From positions 14,380,656-14,444,655 of the forward strand of contig NC_090130.1 in the NCBI RefSeq assembly GCF_040581485.1: 64,000 bases of DNA, written 5' to 3'. This DNA is from Linepithema humile. Its lineage: Eukaryota; Arthropoda; Insecta; Hymenoptera; Formicidae. Within the stretch, counting starts at the first letter, position 1, and every line of letters begins with the position of its first letter. The notes beneath the pieces were generated by a model. The model saw only the letters and a program-made list of their open reading frames with translations, ran no database searches and was not told the DNA's origin. This document shows positions 50,828 through 61,621 of this stretch, one piece after another. The translations under genes were made by a program, and so were the position numbers.

Positions 50828-52350
50828 TTAACTCTTCGACATTTGCTCTGAGTGCAACAAGGTATTGTGACGCTTGCCACATTTCCGACACGTCCCAGCT
50901 GCACAATCCTTTGCAAAATGAAAATTCTTTAAACAATTTAAGCACAATTTATATGATCTAGCTTCTTTATTCGTTGATTTATGTCGAGATCCAAAAAATT
51001 CTTGCATTTGTAAATCGTATGATTCTCCTTGTGGCAAAATCCGCACATGCTCTTAGTAGTGGCCACATGAGCTGTAGTACTCTTGTTATGCGTTCCCTTT
51101 TCTTTAGATGACGAATCTGCGGCTTTTGTCGATCGTGACGCTGCTTCCAACGCTCTGCAACGCTGATTCAAAAAGTTAATTAATTGCTCAAAGTTTGGTA
51201 ACTTACCTCGCTCTATTGTGGTTTCCCATTCTCGATACGTTGATTGGTCTTATTTGCTTGTCATCAAATGTATCATCAAATCGTCCCAGTACTGCGTAGG
51301 TCTCTTGAGCGCCTTAAGTGCACGAATATGCTTGAGAACCGTGTCCAGTAGTTTTCGTAAAATAAAGTGATTACCGGCTTAGCCACTCGCGCCCTGATAT
51401 TTTTTCTCTCTTCCTTTCTTTACAATAATTCCTATACGTACATTAAAGTTTCTCGATATATGAGAACAATGTACTTTAAATTTCGTACACTTTAAGTATC
51501 TCGATTTGAGATCGGTGTACAATTTAACTGTCTCTTGTAGACTAATTTACTAATTTCTTTAAAAAAAATTAAAAAATTCAGCACTAACATCCTGCAACGG
51601 CTCTTATCGCCATTTTCATTATTTCTCGTTTGTTAAACATATGGAGCCTTTCCATTATATGTGGTTTAAAGTGATTATCCTTGCTCATGGCAGCTCGAAT
51701 AATGCCTTCACGTGTTTTCCTACGATGAGACCAGGATCGTCGTATCTATCCTTCAGCATTTGCCAAGCTTCTCTATAATTTTCAGCTGAGGCCTCTAGAG
51801 AGCTTATCACATCGAAGGCCTCTCCTTTGAGTGACGACAGCAAGTATTGCATCTTTTGTACATCGGGCAGTACTGTATTCTGTTCTATCATACTGTGGAA
51901 CATGTTTCGATATGCTATCCATTCCTCATATTTACCAGAGAACATGAGTAAGCTTACACGAGGTAACTTTAGGCTGGTTCCGTTTGTTCTCGGAGTGCCT
52001 TCTCTTCTCTGATAATTCTGCTCTGTTAATAGTGGACGAGCTTCCGCGAGTTTTTCCTCTATTAATGTTTCGAAGGCTGAAGTTACCGTGAAATATTTTT
52101 CTTCAAATGTTGGCCTTTCGTCGCTTTCTATTGGGACTTCCGCTTCCTCCTCGAATGCTTCTATCTCTGACTGTACCTGATTAAATTCGTCCCATGCAGT
52201 GTGTAACTTCTGCAATCGTACACGCAGTTCTATTATTGTTGCTCGTTGGGCGTCTCTTCCTTCTATATATGAGTGAGCCCTTGTGCATTGCGACTTTATT
52301 GTAGTGCGCTTTCTTTTCAATCGCTTGACCTCGTCTTGCATGATCGACAT
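50828..52350 (-). pseudogene. gag: BEL/Pao Gag (DUF1759) and zinc knuckles
   Basis: The 5' part (52350-51685) encodes a helical capsid-like protein with KLPRVSLLMFSGKYEEW, FHSMIEQN, MQYLLSSLKGEAFDVI and LKDRYDDP, the DUF1759 signature of Pao gags. A decayed MITE core follows in the middle (about 51398-51612). The 3' part carries knuckles in two frames: MCGFCHKENHTIYKC (frame ending 50938) and CLNCLKNFHFAKDC then CRKCGKRHNTLLH (frame ending 50828). Frameshifts and the insertion break the chain, so no full protein can be made. Confidence 0.85.
51398..51612. repeat. Remnant of the P1-centre MITE inside Pao gag
   Basis: GATATTTTTTCTC, CGTACACTTTAAGTATCTCG, TTGAGATC, GTGTACA and CAGCACTAACA follow in the same order as in the P1 centre (10210-10410), with more divergence. 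It interrupts gag. Confidence 0.55.
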
Positions 52351-52681
52351 ATTTCACGGGTGCAGTTCCGAATAGGTGAAACGCCCGATTGTTTTGAAAC
52401 TCCACTATTTTATGTAGTTTGGCGCGCTGATTACGAATATGATAATGAAAATCGCCGACTAGGTCATTTTCAAGGTCAAAACAAGGTCAGAAAAAGTGAA
52501 AAAATATCACTTTTTTGAGATTATTTCGAGAAATATTGATGTAACAAAAAAAAGTTTCAAATAAAAGTTGTAGTTCTTGTAAAAATACATCATTTATGTC
52601 TTATGCATTTTTTGTGTAAAACTGATAGTTTTCGAGAAAATTGACGTTAAAGATTAAAAACTTTGGTAAGTAGGATGAAAC

Positions 52682-52785
52682 ACGGGGGGTTCGGGGGGCG
52701 GAGCCCCCCGAGGGGGAAATGGGTGCAGGCGGAGAGGGGGGTGCAGGGAGGAGGGGCGGAGCCTCTCCCCCCGCCTATTACATAG
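52682..52785. other. GC-rich island inside the nested element
   Basis: Mostly G with the palindrome GGGGGGCGGAGCCCCCC and a second GGGCGGAGCCTCTCCCCC. It contrasts with the AT-rich arms and resembles the 3' UTR hairpins of the non-LTR units only in composition. Confidence 0.5.
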
Positions 52786-52838
52786 CTAGTGTCTATTATA
52801 GAAGTTGAAAATAATTTTCAAACACAATATGCTCTTTA

Positions 52839-53190
52839 CCTTGCGTAGGGGTTTTGCTAATCTTTTCAGTATCAAATATTTTTAGTATATTGTAGACTCA
52901 TCATACCTTTAGTAAGGCGAAGATTTAATTCATATAAACTGTCTGCGCGCACACACCTTGCGTTGGGGTCTTGCTAATCTTTTCTGTATTTAAAATTTTT
53001 AGTATATAGTAGACTCATCATACTTTTAGTAAGGCAAAGATTTAATTCATATAAACTTTCTGCGCGCACACACCTTGTGTTGGGGTCTTGCTAATCTTTT
53101 CAGTATTTAGTATTTTTAGTATATTGTAAACTCATTAGATTTTTAGCAAGGCAAAGATTTAATAAATATACATAAATTGGATACGCACAC
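52839..53190. repeat. Three ~117-bp tandem repeats
   Basis: Units start near 52839, 52956 and 53072, each with CCTTG(C/T)GT..GGGGT, TTGCTAATCTTTTC and AGTAAGGC(G/A)AAGATTTAAT. Confidence 0.8.
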
Positions 53191-53794
53191 ACGCCGCTAC
53201 ATTCTTGAACGGCATGCGCATGCAAGCTAAGGCCTACCTGTTTACCAAAGTTTTTAATCTTTAACGTAAATTTTTTCGAAAATTATTAGTTTTACACAAA
53301 AAATGCATAGAACATAAATAATGTATTTTTACAAGAACTACAACTTTTATTTGAGACATTTTTTCGTTACATCAATATTTCTCGAAATAATCTCAAAAAA
53401 GTGATATTTTTTCACTTTTTTTAGAGTTTTGACCTTGAAAATGACCTTGTCGGCGATTTTCATTATCATATTCGTAATCAGCGCGCCAAAATACATAAAA
53501 TAGTGCAGTTTCAAAAAAATCGAGCGTTTCACCTATTCGGAACTTTATCCGACAGCTCAGAGGTTATGTTACGCTAGCTCGCCGTATGTAGTCTCTTATC
53601 TTTGTTTCTCTTTTTTTTTTTTTTGTTATTAATATTTGTGCACTGCAGATGCACTTTTTATAAATGTGCTTCCCGACTGCCTCAGTGAATCGCAGCCACG
53701 AGGATTTCACGCTTGGCAAGAACGTCTTACTTGTATTGTTTCTTCCTAATACAGCCGACTGTGGCTGTATCCGGCTCGAAGGACCAAAATCCTA

Positions 53795-53982
53795 TAGATA
53801 GCCATTTAATGATTTAATCTGTTTTGCTTTCTTTCTTTTACATTTATTTTCGGACTTGACTGACATTACAACGTAAGTACTCGCTCGACTCCACTCAACT
53901 CCCTCTCTTGGCGCTTGCGTCCACTTTCGTTTTACAAAATAATATAGGCGCGAAATTAAAACATTTGAAAGTAGCAGTAACA
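53795..53982 (-). repeat. BEL/Pao 5' LTR
   Basis: Partner of 46498-46685. Immediately inside it the minus strand reads TAGGATTTTGGTCCTTCGAG, the usual primer-site/leader wording of insect BEL/Pao elements. The leader continues to the nested element at 53544. Confidence 0.9.
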
Positions 53983-54300
53983 CACAAAATCATTAATGCT
54001 GAAGTTATTTGCTATTTTTTTGTTATTATTTATACGTACATTATTTAAAAATTTTAGAGAAATTAATTTTAACAGATATCATCGAGCAATTGCGAATATC
54101 TTTCAAAGTCGATCTCTCAAATGGAGATTGTTCTTTGTATGAAATTAAATCATCAATGTATTTTAATTTCATACAAATAACAATCTCCATTTGAGAGATC
54201 GACTTTGAGAGATATTTGCAATTGTTCGATAATATTTGTTAAAATTTATTTCTTTAAAATTTCAAGTACTTAATTACATTATTTAAAAATTTTAAAGAAA
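53983..54300. repeat. Foldback repeat, right part
   Basis: Continuation of the repeat beyond the BEL/Pao 5' LTR (CACAAAATCATTAATGCTG onward). It also holds a second inverted pair, TCTCTCAAATGGAGATTGTT and AACAATCTCCATTTGAGAGA, also seen at 61510-61600. Confidence 0.7.
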
Positions 54301-54592
54301 TATATATATATGGGGCATTCTTTCTCAACTTTACACCCATGCTGCCCATTTTCTATTTAATCTAAAAATTTTTGAAAAAATCTTAAAATTTACAGAAAAA
54401 TGTAAGCTTTCCAATGGCGCGTGGCAAAATTATCAAATTCAATTGGATCATACTTAAAATTTCAGAAAACCGAAAAAAATAATAAAAACGGTAATTATTC
54501 AAGTGTAGCAATTATTCATTCGACGTTTTTCTCTTCCAATTACCACTTTCGAGTACTCTGTTTATCTGTGCACTGTCACATGAGTCTAAACT

Positions 54593-55070
54593 AAAATGAC
54601 GGATCCAATATGGCCGCCAAAAATTTAAAAAATTTAAGAAATTAACTGATTTTTATAAAACTTGGTATCAAGGGGTTTTTCGGGTTACTGTATACAAGTC
54701 TAAAGTTATCTTTCGAAAATACAAAATGGCGGATTTAATATGGCCACCAAAACATTTTGAAAATTTTTAGAAATTAACGAATTTTTATAATACTTGGTAT
54801 CAGGGACTTTTTCGGGTTGCTAATAACGAATCTGAAGTCGTATTTCAAAAATTCAAAATGGCGGATCTAATATGGCAACTAAAAATTTGAAAAATTTTTA
54901 AAAGTAAGAGAGTTTTATAAAATTTAAACAGAGAGTTTTACGACCAGCTAAATACAAATCTTAAGTCGGATTTCGAAAACTGAAAATGTCGGATCTAATA
55001 TGAAGACCAAAAATATTAAAAATTTAGGAAATTGACAGATTTTTATAAAACTTGATACTAGAGATACCTC
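54593..55070. repeat. Subterminal repeats, left (four ~128-bp units)
   Basis: Units start near 54593, 54721, 54855 and 54981 with AAAATGGCGGATCCAATATG and close variants, then AAATTAACTGATTTTTATAA and CTTGGTAT. Inverted relatives are at 58621-58850. ATGGCGG inside AAAATGGCGG resembles a YY1/Pho site. Confidence 0.75.
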
Positions 55071-56772
55071 TGATTCTGATGTCGCCTGAGCTCTTACCCC
55101 CTACTTTTTGAAATCTTAATATAAAAAAGTCGAACTATTACCAGCATTGGAATATCTTTTAATCACCATTTCTTTGTTGATTGGGACGAAACAGTGATTT
55201 CTCAGAATCTCTGGAACTGGTGGAGCTACATCAAATCGTTTTTTTAAAAATCTTTTTGTCTTTTGGTGCTCTTTGTCATTATATGACAGTATACTAATAC
55301 TTTTAGAATTTTTTTGAGCCCAGTCAACAAGTTTCTCGAATGAAAGAATGGCATCATTCGGTTTACTAAAGAGGCTAGCTCGCATAGCTTCTTTTTTGAA
55401 CACAGCACCTACACCGACTGAAGCACCTTTACCATGTGCAGTGGCATGATAGTTCCATTCCGCTGCAACACCAAAATCCTCTTCGTGATGCATTAGATTC
55501 ATCATCTGATATTTATTTTTAAAATGCTGTTTTGCCCCATCGCTAAAGTAGATTACTCTTCTTAGCTCAGGAATTATTATTTTCAATTCAGGAATCAGCA
55601 TTTTTTGTACAATATATACAGCAACTGTGTCATAAAGTGTACTATCCGACAAAAAAATAAAACTTTTGTGTTCAAGTTCTAACTCTTTTTTATAGTAACA
55701 CACGACAGGAAAGACAGTACATTGTGAATTATTAAAATGGAACGCCTGCGATGCATCTTGCACAACATACTTGTAATTCTCAGAAAAATCTAATACTGCA
55801 AAAACTTCATCTTTTTTTAAATTCTCTTTTCTTTCCTGATAGAATCGAAATTGTTCTTTTGCAATGAAAGAAAGAAGTTTTAGAATGATAAATTTGTCAC
55901 AAAATTCATCGACAAATTCCGACGACGGAAGAATTTGCGTCTGAAGAGTTGATCTGTCAGTTGTTGTCCAGACACTGAACTGTATGTGGTGAAAACCTTT
56001 CTCATCTAAGAGTTCTTTCAAATGTTTTTTTAGTTCAATAATACCAGGGCATTTACTGCATTCACCAATATAACATTTTTCATCAGGATTTTTGCACACG
56101 ATTTGGCGTAAGCAATCTTTATAATCATGTAAAATCACATTAGAATCTTTAGTAAGATTATTTAAATTGACAGAGTCAATCATCAATTTGCAATTTTGAT
56201 GTATCGTACAAACACCGACCGAATGCGTACCATTCGCACCAGCAAGTATACAATATTTTGGTCGGAGTTGGGCAAATTTACTAAAACTAACATGACAGTC
56301 AGGATGGCATTTACTATAAATATCATAAAAACCTCTTCAGTCTGAAAGGAGAAGACGTTTCTGAATCAAATCTCTGCCCTTGTCATTTTTTACTGAAACC
56401 ATATCTTTCATACCTGGCATGATTCTGCTATTTTCGTCACTATTGTAAAAATCTTTAATTCGTGTAACAGTACTTTCCGGCAATGGTTTACCATTCTTAG
56501 CAGTTGTTTCTGCTAAAACGCCCTTAGATGCTTTCAATTCTCTAGCTTTTTTTGCAAAATACCTAGAAGTTGAATTCCTGAGAAATTTGACTTACAAGGG
56601 GAGGACGCGGATTTCGGGTCACCAATTTCAAAGAAATTTTTATATGGTATAGTACTCTATCAGAAGAGTACTTGAGTAAAAGGATAGGGCGCAACGCTTA
56701 GCCGTTTTCGAGAAAAATCGATTTGAAGTTTATGGCGTCCCTTATATTCCGGTCCTGTTGGATCGGTTGTCG

Positions 56773-56845
56773 AGATGGCGGCGTAGCTCGGGCACTTAGG
56801 CCCTAGGCTATCACGCTGTCGACCTGAGTTCAATCCCTGCCTATT
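56773..56845 (+). ncRNA. tRNA-like module, left arm
   Basis: GGCGGCGTAGCTCGGGCAC gives an A-box-like D arm, and GAGTTCAATCC is a mutated B box, followed by an eight-T run at about 56851. It is the inverted partner of 57438-57507. Confidence 0.5.
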
Positions 56846-57437
56846 ATACTTTTTTTTATTTATTTTATTTATTTTAGCAAATATTTATTCATTATATTAT
56901 TATAATTAAATAAAATTATTTTAATTAACAATTTTGTTTTTTTTTAATTTGCACTTTCACTACTATCATATAAAAAAAAAAGTAAAAAAAACGTCTACGA
57001 TTTAAATAATATTATAATTATTATTTAATACCAGAAATATTTTATTAATCATAATTTAATTTGATGTGTAGGAATATACGTTACAGAAGGGAAGTAGTCT
57101 GAAGGGGAGCTAAAAACTGTTAGCAGTTACCTGGTGTGAGAACATTAGGTATACAAATATTATGGTTGGAGCAATAAGTAACTCAACGAAGTTGAGTGAA
57201 AAATTACATACCAAATTAAATTATGATTAATAAAATATTTCTGGTATTAAATAATAATTATAATATTATTTAAATCGTAGATGTTTTTTTTACTTTATTT
57301 TTTATATGATAAAAGTAGTGAAAGTGCAAATTAAAAAAAAACAAAATTGTTAATTAATATAAATTTATTTCATTATAATAATATAATGAATAAATATTCG
57401 CTAGAATAAATAAAATAAAAAAAAAAAAAAAGTATAA

Positions 57438-57507
57438 TAGGCAGGGATCGAACCCAGGTCGACAGCGTGATAGCTCAGAGCCTAAGTGCCCGAGCTACGC
57501 CGCCATC
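57438..57507 (-). ncRNA. tRNA-like module, right arm
   Basis: On the minus strand TAGCTCGGGC (A-box region), GCTC..GAGC as a D-stem and a perfect-looking B box GGTTCGATCC with a GGG/CCC stem are followed by CCTATTATACTTTTT. It looks like a tRNA-derived SINE head. No confident anticodon arm or tRNA identity could be assigned. Confidence 0.55.
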
Positions 57508-58620
57508 TCGACAATCGATCCAACAGGACCGGAATATAAGGGACGCCATAAACTTCAAATTGATTTTTCTCGGAAACGGCTGAGCGTTGCGCCCTATCCT
57601 TTTACTAAAGTACTCTTCTGATAGAGTACTATACCATATAAAAATTTCTTTGAAATCGGTGACCCGAAGTCCGCGTCCTCCCCTTGTTAGACTCCATGCA
57701 TCTGGTACTACAGTCAAAATCGTCCATCTCAAAGGATCATTAATTTCAAGAGTGGAAAATTTTTCTTTTAATCCACTCAACATATCTTCCAACTCAATCT
57801 CTCTTTGTAATTTTATGTTGCATTCAATTCCACTGAAAGATAATGCACCGGAAGATACAGAAATATTCTGTTCAGTATCATGAGTACAATTATCAAACGT
57901 TTTATCAACACTCGATGAGACGTGCGTATCTTCATTCATGCGAGGATATTTCATTTTCCTACATGTTGCACAAATTTTAGCATTATCTGGAAATTTTGGG
58001 AATAATCGTTTGATAACACTCGAAATGCGTCGAAGATCTTTCCCTCTGTGACCTTCCACATTGTAGGGATTGCAACATGTATCACCGTGTATACTGGACA
58101 TATTCAAAATCAAATTCTAAGATTCACGATCAAAAATAGTACAGATAATAGAATTTTCTGTAGTATTGTTCTAAGAGCAGTCCTAAAAGAACGGTTAAAA
58201 GTAGCTCTGAAAAGAACTGTTCGAAGAAAACCTCAGAGAAACGCTCAAAGCACAAAAAAGCCCAGAACCATGGGAGTCGGATATACAAATCCAAATATTA
58301 AAGCGTTTAGAAATTTACGGAATCACAATGAAACGTTTTTTAACGTTAAAATGTTGTAATGAATGGCGATAATATCGCGGTAGAAAAACTCTTTCGAATG
58401 TGTACAAAATGGATTTCACGATCTGATTTTATGAAACTTTTTTGACTAGGCTCAGAAAAAAAATAATGATCCAATTAAATTTGATAATTTTGCCACGCGC
58501 CCATGGAGGACTTAAATTTTGTTATAAATTTTAATAGTTTTTCGATAATCTTTCGACCAAATAGGTCGATAAATACAAATTTAATGATGAAATGTTAAAA
58601 TCTGCGTCCCAAATATACTC

Positions 58621-58850
58621 CTGATACCAAGTTTTATAAAAATCCGTTAACTTCTTAAATTTTTCAATATTTTTGGTGGTTGTATTAGATCCGCCATTTT
58701 GAATTTTCAAAATCCGATTTGAGATTTGTATTCAGCATACAGAAAAACTCTTTGGTATTAAGTTTTACAAAAATCCGTTAATTTCTTAAATTTTTTAAAT
58801 TTTTGGCGGCCATATTGGATCCGCCATTTTAGTTTAGACTCATGTGACAG
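58621..58850. repeat. Subterminal repeats, right (two units)
   Basis: Inverted copies of the left units, with CCGCCATTTT and CATATTGGATCCGCCATT. The words GAATTTGATAATTTTGCCAC recur in this end at about 58470 and 58985. Confidence 0.7.
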
Positions 58851-59118
58851 TGCACAGATAAACAGAGTACTCAAAAGTGTTAATTGGATAAGAAAAACGT
58901 CGAATGAATAATCGCTACACTCGAATAATTACCGTTTTTATTTTTTTTTTTCGGTTTTCTAAAATTTTAAGTATGATCCAATTGAATTTGATAATTTTGC
59001 CACGCGCCATTGGATAGCTTGAATTTTTCTGTAAATTTTAAAATTTTTTAAAAAATTTTTAGATTAAATAGAAAATGGGCAGCATGGGTGTAAAGTTGAG
59101 AAAGAATGCCCCATATAT

Positions 59119-60076
59119 ACAGGGTGTCAATTAAGTCCCGGGACGGCTGAATATTTTCTCATGTAAGGTATTTTTGGAAAAGGTCAAGGTCATTTCTGAA
59201 GTAATTTTCAACGAGGAATTCAACGGTGACCTTCAATTTGACCTTGAGCTTGACCTTCAAGGTCATTTCAAGGTTAGGTTAGGTTTTTTAAATAGAAGCT
59301 CCTATTTTTGATTCCAAAATCTAATAGCTGGTGTCAAGAGCTTTTCAAAACACTATAATGAAGTTATTTAAGTACTTTTCGAGTTATGAGGCTTGTAAAT
59401 TACAGTATTTTGACATAAAATACAAAATATCTTGTAAAGTTATTTTTCATTAAGTACTTTTCGAGTTATGAGGCTTGTAAATTACAGTATTTTGACATAA
59501 AATACAAAATATCTTGTAAAACATTCAATTTTTGGGAATCTTACCTTAATACTTTTATGCATAAAATAATAAGACAAATCAATTGGTATAAAGAAAACAC
59601 ATAGTTGCTTTCAAGAAAAAGTATGCAGTTGCATGTTGCAAACTACATATTTTTTCTTGAAAGCAACTATGTGTTTTCTTTATACCAATTGATTCGTCTC
59701 ATTATTTTATGCATAAAAGTATTAAGGTAAGATTCCCAAAAATTGAATGTTTTACAAGATATTTTGTATTTTATGTCAAAATACTGTAATTTACAAGCCT
59801 CATAACTCAAAAAGTATTTAATGAAAAATAACTTCATTATAGTGTTTTGAAAAGATCTTAACACCAGCTATTAGATTTTGGAATCAAAAATAGGGGCTTC
59901 TATTTAAAAAACCTAACCTAACCTTGAAATGACCTTGAAGGTCAAGCTCAAGGTCAAATTGAAGGTCACCGTTGAATTCCTCGTTGAAAATTACTTCAGA
60001 AATGACCTTGACCTTTTTCAAAAATACCTTACATGAGAAAATATTCAGCCGTCCCGGGACTTAATTGACACTCTGT
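59119..60076. mobile_element. ACAGGGTG foldback 1
   Basis: The ends ACAGGGTGTCAATTAAGTCC and GGACTTAATTGACACTCTGT bound near-complete inverted arms meeting at about 59600. The flanks are TATATA. Inner words AAGGTCAAGGTCA repeat several times in each arm. Confidence 0.85.
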
Positions 60077-60097
60077 ATATATAAATAAATATATATA

Positions 60098-60128
<31 letters not shown>

Positions 60129-60132
<4 letters not shown>

Positions 60133-60603
60133 GGTGTCCCAAAGTTTGCGGCCCAACCGTCGTGTACAGATAGAGCGGGTCAAACTGAATAAGTAAGTCC
60201 TTTACCACTTTGCGAAATTTTCAATAATTAATTAGAAAATAATTAATAAAGATCCGCCAATCCGCGCAAGTATTCTCCGAGCGCCGAGCGGGCGGCGAGT
60301 AGGACCCACCCAGCATTCGGCGTGAATCTCTATATCACGCGCCGCTCGTGTGTAGTGTGCATAACTAGCCAAGAGAGCGTCCCTCCCACCGTTCTGGCGC
60401 GCTTTGTATTATGCTATGCTGGGTGGGTCCTACTCGCCGCGTGCTCGGCGCTCGGTGAATACTTGCGCGGATTGGCGGATCTTTATTAATTATTTTCTAA
60501 TTAATTATTGAAAATTTCGCAAAGTGGTAAAGGACTTACTTATTCAGTTTGACCCACTTTATCTATACACGACGGTTGGGCCGCGAACTTTGGAACACCC
60601 TGT
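60129..60603. mobile_element. ACAGGGTG foldback 2
   Basis: The ends ACAGGGTGTCCCAAAGTTTG and AACTTTGGAACACCCTGT bound arms with GCGCGGATTGGCGGATC words and a short unpaired GC-rich core. It is inserted in (TA)n. Confidence 0.85.
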
Positions 60604-60613
60604 ATATATATAT

Positions 60614-61074
60614 AGGGTGTTTCATAATGTCCGTGCCAACGCTCGTGTGCGAATAGAGTGCGGTAAACTGAATAGAAAAGTCCTTTACCGTTTTGCAATT
60701 TTTGCAATAGTAATTCAGATATTAATTAAAAGGGATTGACGAATAATCGCGCGTTGATCGCGGCTAGATCGTAGGCTGTACGCTCTAGGCATGACAGCAA
60801 TGAGAATCGCATGGCAACGAAAAATAACAACGCATATCACTCCTGCTCTCGCTACGTGTTATTTTTCGTTGCCATGCGATCCTCGTTGTTGTCACGTTTA
60901 GAGTGTACAGCCCACGATCTAGCTACGCGCAACGCGCGATTATTTGTCAATCCCTTTTAATTAATATCTCAATTACTATTGCGAAAATTGCAAAACGGTA
61001 AAGGACTTTTCTATTCAGTTTACCGCACTCTATTCGCACACGAGCGTTGGCACGGACATTATAAAACACCCTGT
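60614..61074. mobile_element. AGGGTGTTT foldback 3
   Basis: The ends AGGGTGTTTCATAATGTCC and GGACATTATAAAACACCCT bound arms containing GCGCGATTATT words. It is separated from foldback 2 only by TA repeats. Confidence 0.85.
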
Positions 61075-61354
61075 ATATAAACTGACTTTTTTTTTAATGC
61101 TTCACCGGAATATATATATATAATTAAATATTCATTATAATACAGCTTATACTTACACTATAAATATATATTAATTTCTTAAATTTTATTGAAGGATAAA
61201 GAAAAGACAAGAGAGAGAGAGAGAAAGTGAAGAACAAAATAAAAGTGGAAAAACAGAAAAAAATAAATATAAAGAAGAAATAAGCAGATAAAAGAAAAGA
61301 CGTTTAAAAAAAGTATGTATATAAATAAATAAATAAATGTAAAAAATGTAAAAA
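61075..61354. other. AT- and A-rich spacer
   Basis: A-rich with AG-rich runs. The open frames here, rich in Phe/Leu/Tyr on the minus strand, are low-complexity artefacts. No gene. Confidence 0.6.
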
Positions 61355-61621
61355 ATAATGTAAAAAAAAATATTATACATAAGTCGAAGCACAAAATCAT
61401 TAATGCTGAAATTATCTGCTATCTTTTTGTTATTATTTATACGTACATTATTTAAAAATTTTAGAGAAATTAATTTTAACAAATATCATCGAGCAATTGC
61501 GAATATCTCTCAAAGTCGATCTCTCAAATGGAGATTGTTATTTGTATAAAATTAAAGTACATTGATGATTTAATTTCATACAAACAACAATCTCCATTTG
61601 AGAGATATTTGCAATTGCTGG
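61355..61621. repeat. Foldback repeat copy, left of solo LTR
   Basis: Same family as 46198-46497/53983-54300 and shows the intact CATAAGTCGAAGCACAAAAT junction that BEL/Pao interrupted there. It is itself interrupted at 61622 and resumes at 63363. Confidence 0.75.

Larger units (their letters stand above)
52363..53544. mobile_element. Inverted-repeat element nested in BEL/Pao
   Basis: The ends AGTTCCGAATAGGTGAAACG and CGTTTCACCTATTCGGAACT start ~300-bp inverted arms. No target duplication was found (left GGTGC, right TTATC). It sits between the Pao leader and gag. The interior has a GC-rich island and three tandem units but no transposase. Confidence 0.8.
46498..53982 (-). mobile_element. 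BEL/Pao LTR retrotransposon, decayed
   Basis: This 7.5-kb element has two 188-bp LTRs and a 5-bp target duplication CACAA (46493-46497 and 53983-53987). The rejoined flanks match the intact junction at 61375-61400. Gag (DUF1759), knuckles, protease, RT, RNase H, integrase and a DUF5641-type tail occur in order on the minus strand, with frameshifts. About 1.2 kb is a nested inverted-repeat element between the leader and gag. Confidence 0.92.
56595..57686. mobile_element. Foldback element inside the transposase gene
   Basis: The ends CAAGGGGAGGACGCGGA and TCCGCGTCCTCCCCTTG bound ~1.09 kb with arms of about 350-500 bp, flanked by a 3-bp duplication TTA (56592-56594 and 57687-57689). Each arm holds a tRNA-like module. 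It separates the N-terminal part of the transposase from the rest. Confidence 0.85.
55116..58113 (-). pseudogene. Transposase-like gene of the 4.8-kb transposon
   Basis: The N-terminal part (58113-57690) has a Cys-rich region (CCNPYNVEGHRG, CATCRKMKYP) and a helix (LQREIELEDMLSGLKEKF). After the nested foldback the chain resumes: RELKASKGVLAET, GMKDMVSVK, an in-frame TGA near 56337, FAQLRPKYCILAGANGTHS, then the long frame 56186-55116 with CYIGECSKCPG, VFAVLDFSENYKY, RRVIYFSDGAKQHFKNKYQ, WNYHATAHGKGASVGVGA and a basic tail. The spaced acidic residues (LDFSENY, YFSDG) suggest an RNase-H-like DDE core. Similar ORFs recur in arthropod genomes, but I cannot name the superfamily. One stop, one insertion and a possible one-base shift at the insertion make it inactive. 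Confidence 0.6.
54312..59112 (-). mobile_element. 4.8-kb DNA transposon, GGGGCATTCT ends
   Basis: Long inverted ends start GGGGCATTCTTTCTCAAC and finish GTTGAGAAAGAATGCCCC, lying in (TA)n DNA, so the target may be TA or TATA. Inverted similarity continues for roughly 270-500 bp and includes subterminal repeats. It encodes a transposase-like protein on the minus strand, broken by a nested foldback at 56595. The superfamily is not recognised from the ends. Confidence 0.85.

Noticed and set aside
56773..57507. Functional tRNA genes
   Set aside because: Box-like motifs are present, but the acceptor and anticodon arms are poor, the left copy's B box is mutated, and the pair is embedded in a foldback.
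61179..61482. Phe/Leu-rich minus-strand ORFs as membrane proteins
   Set aside because: They come from A-rich low-complexity DNA and overlap each other in two frames.
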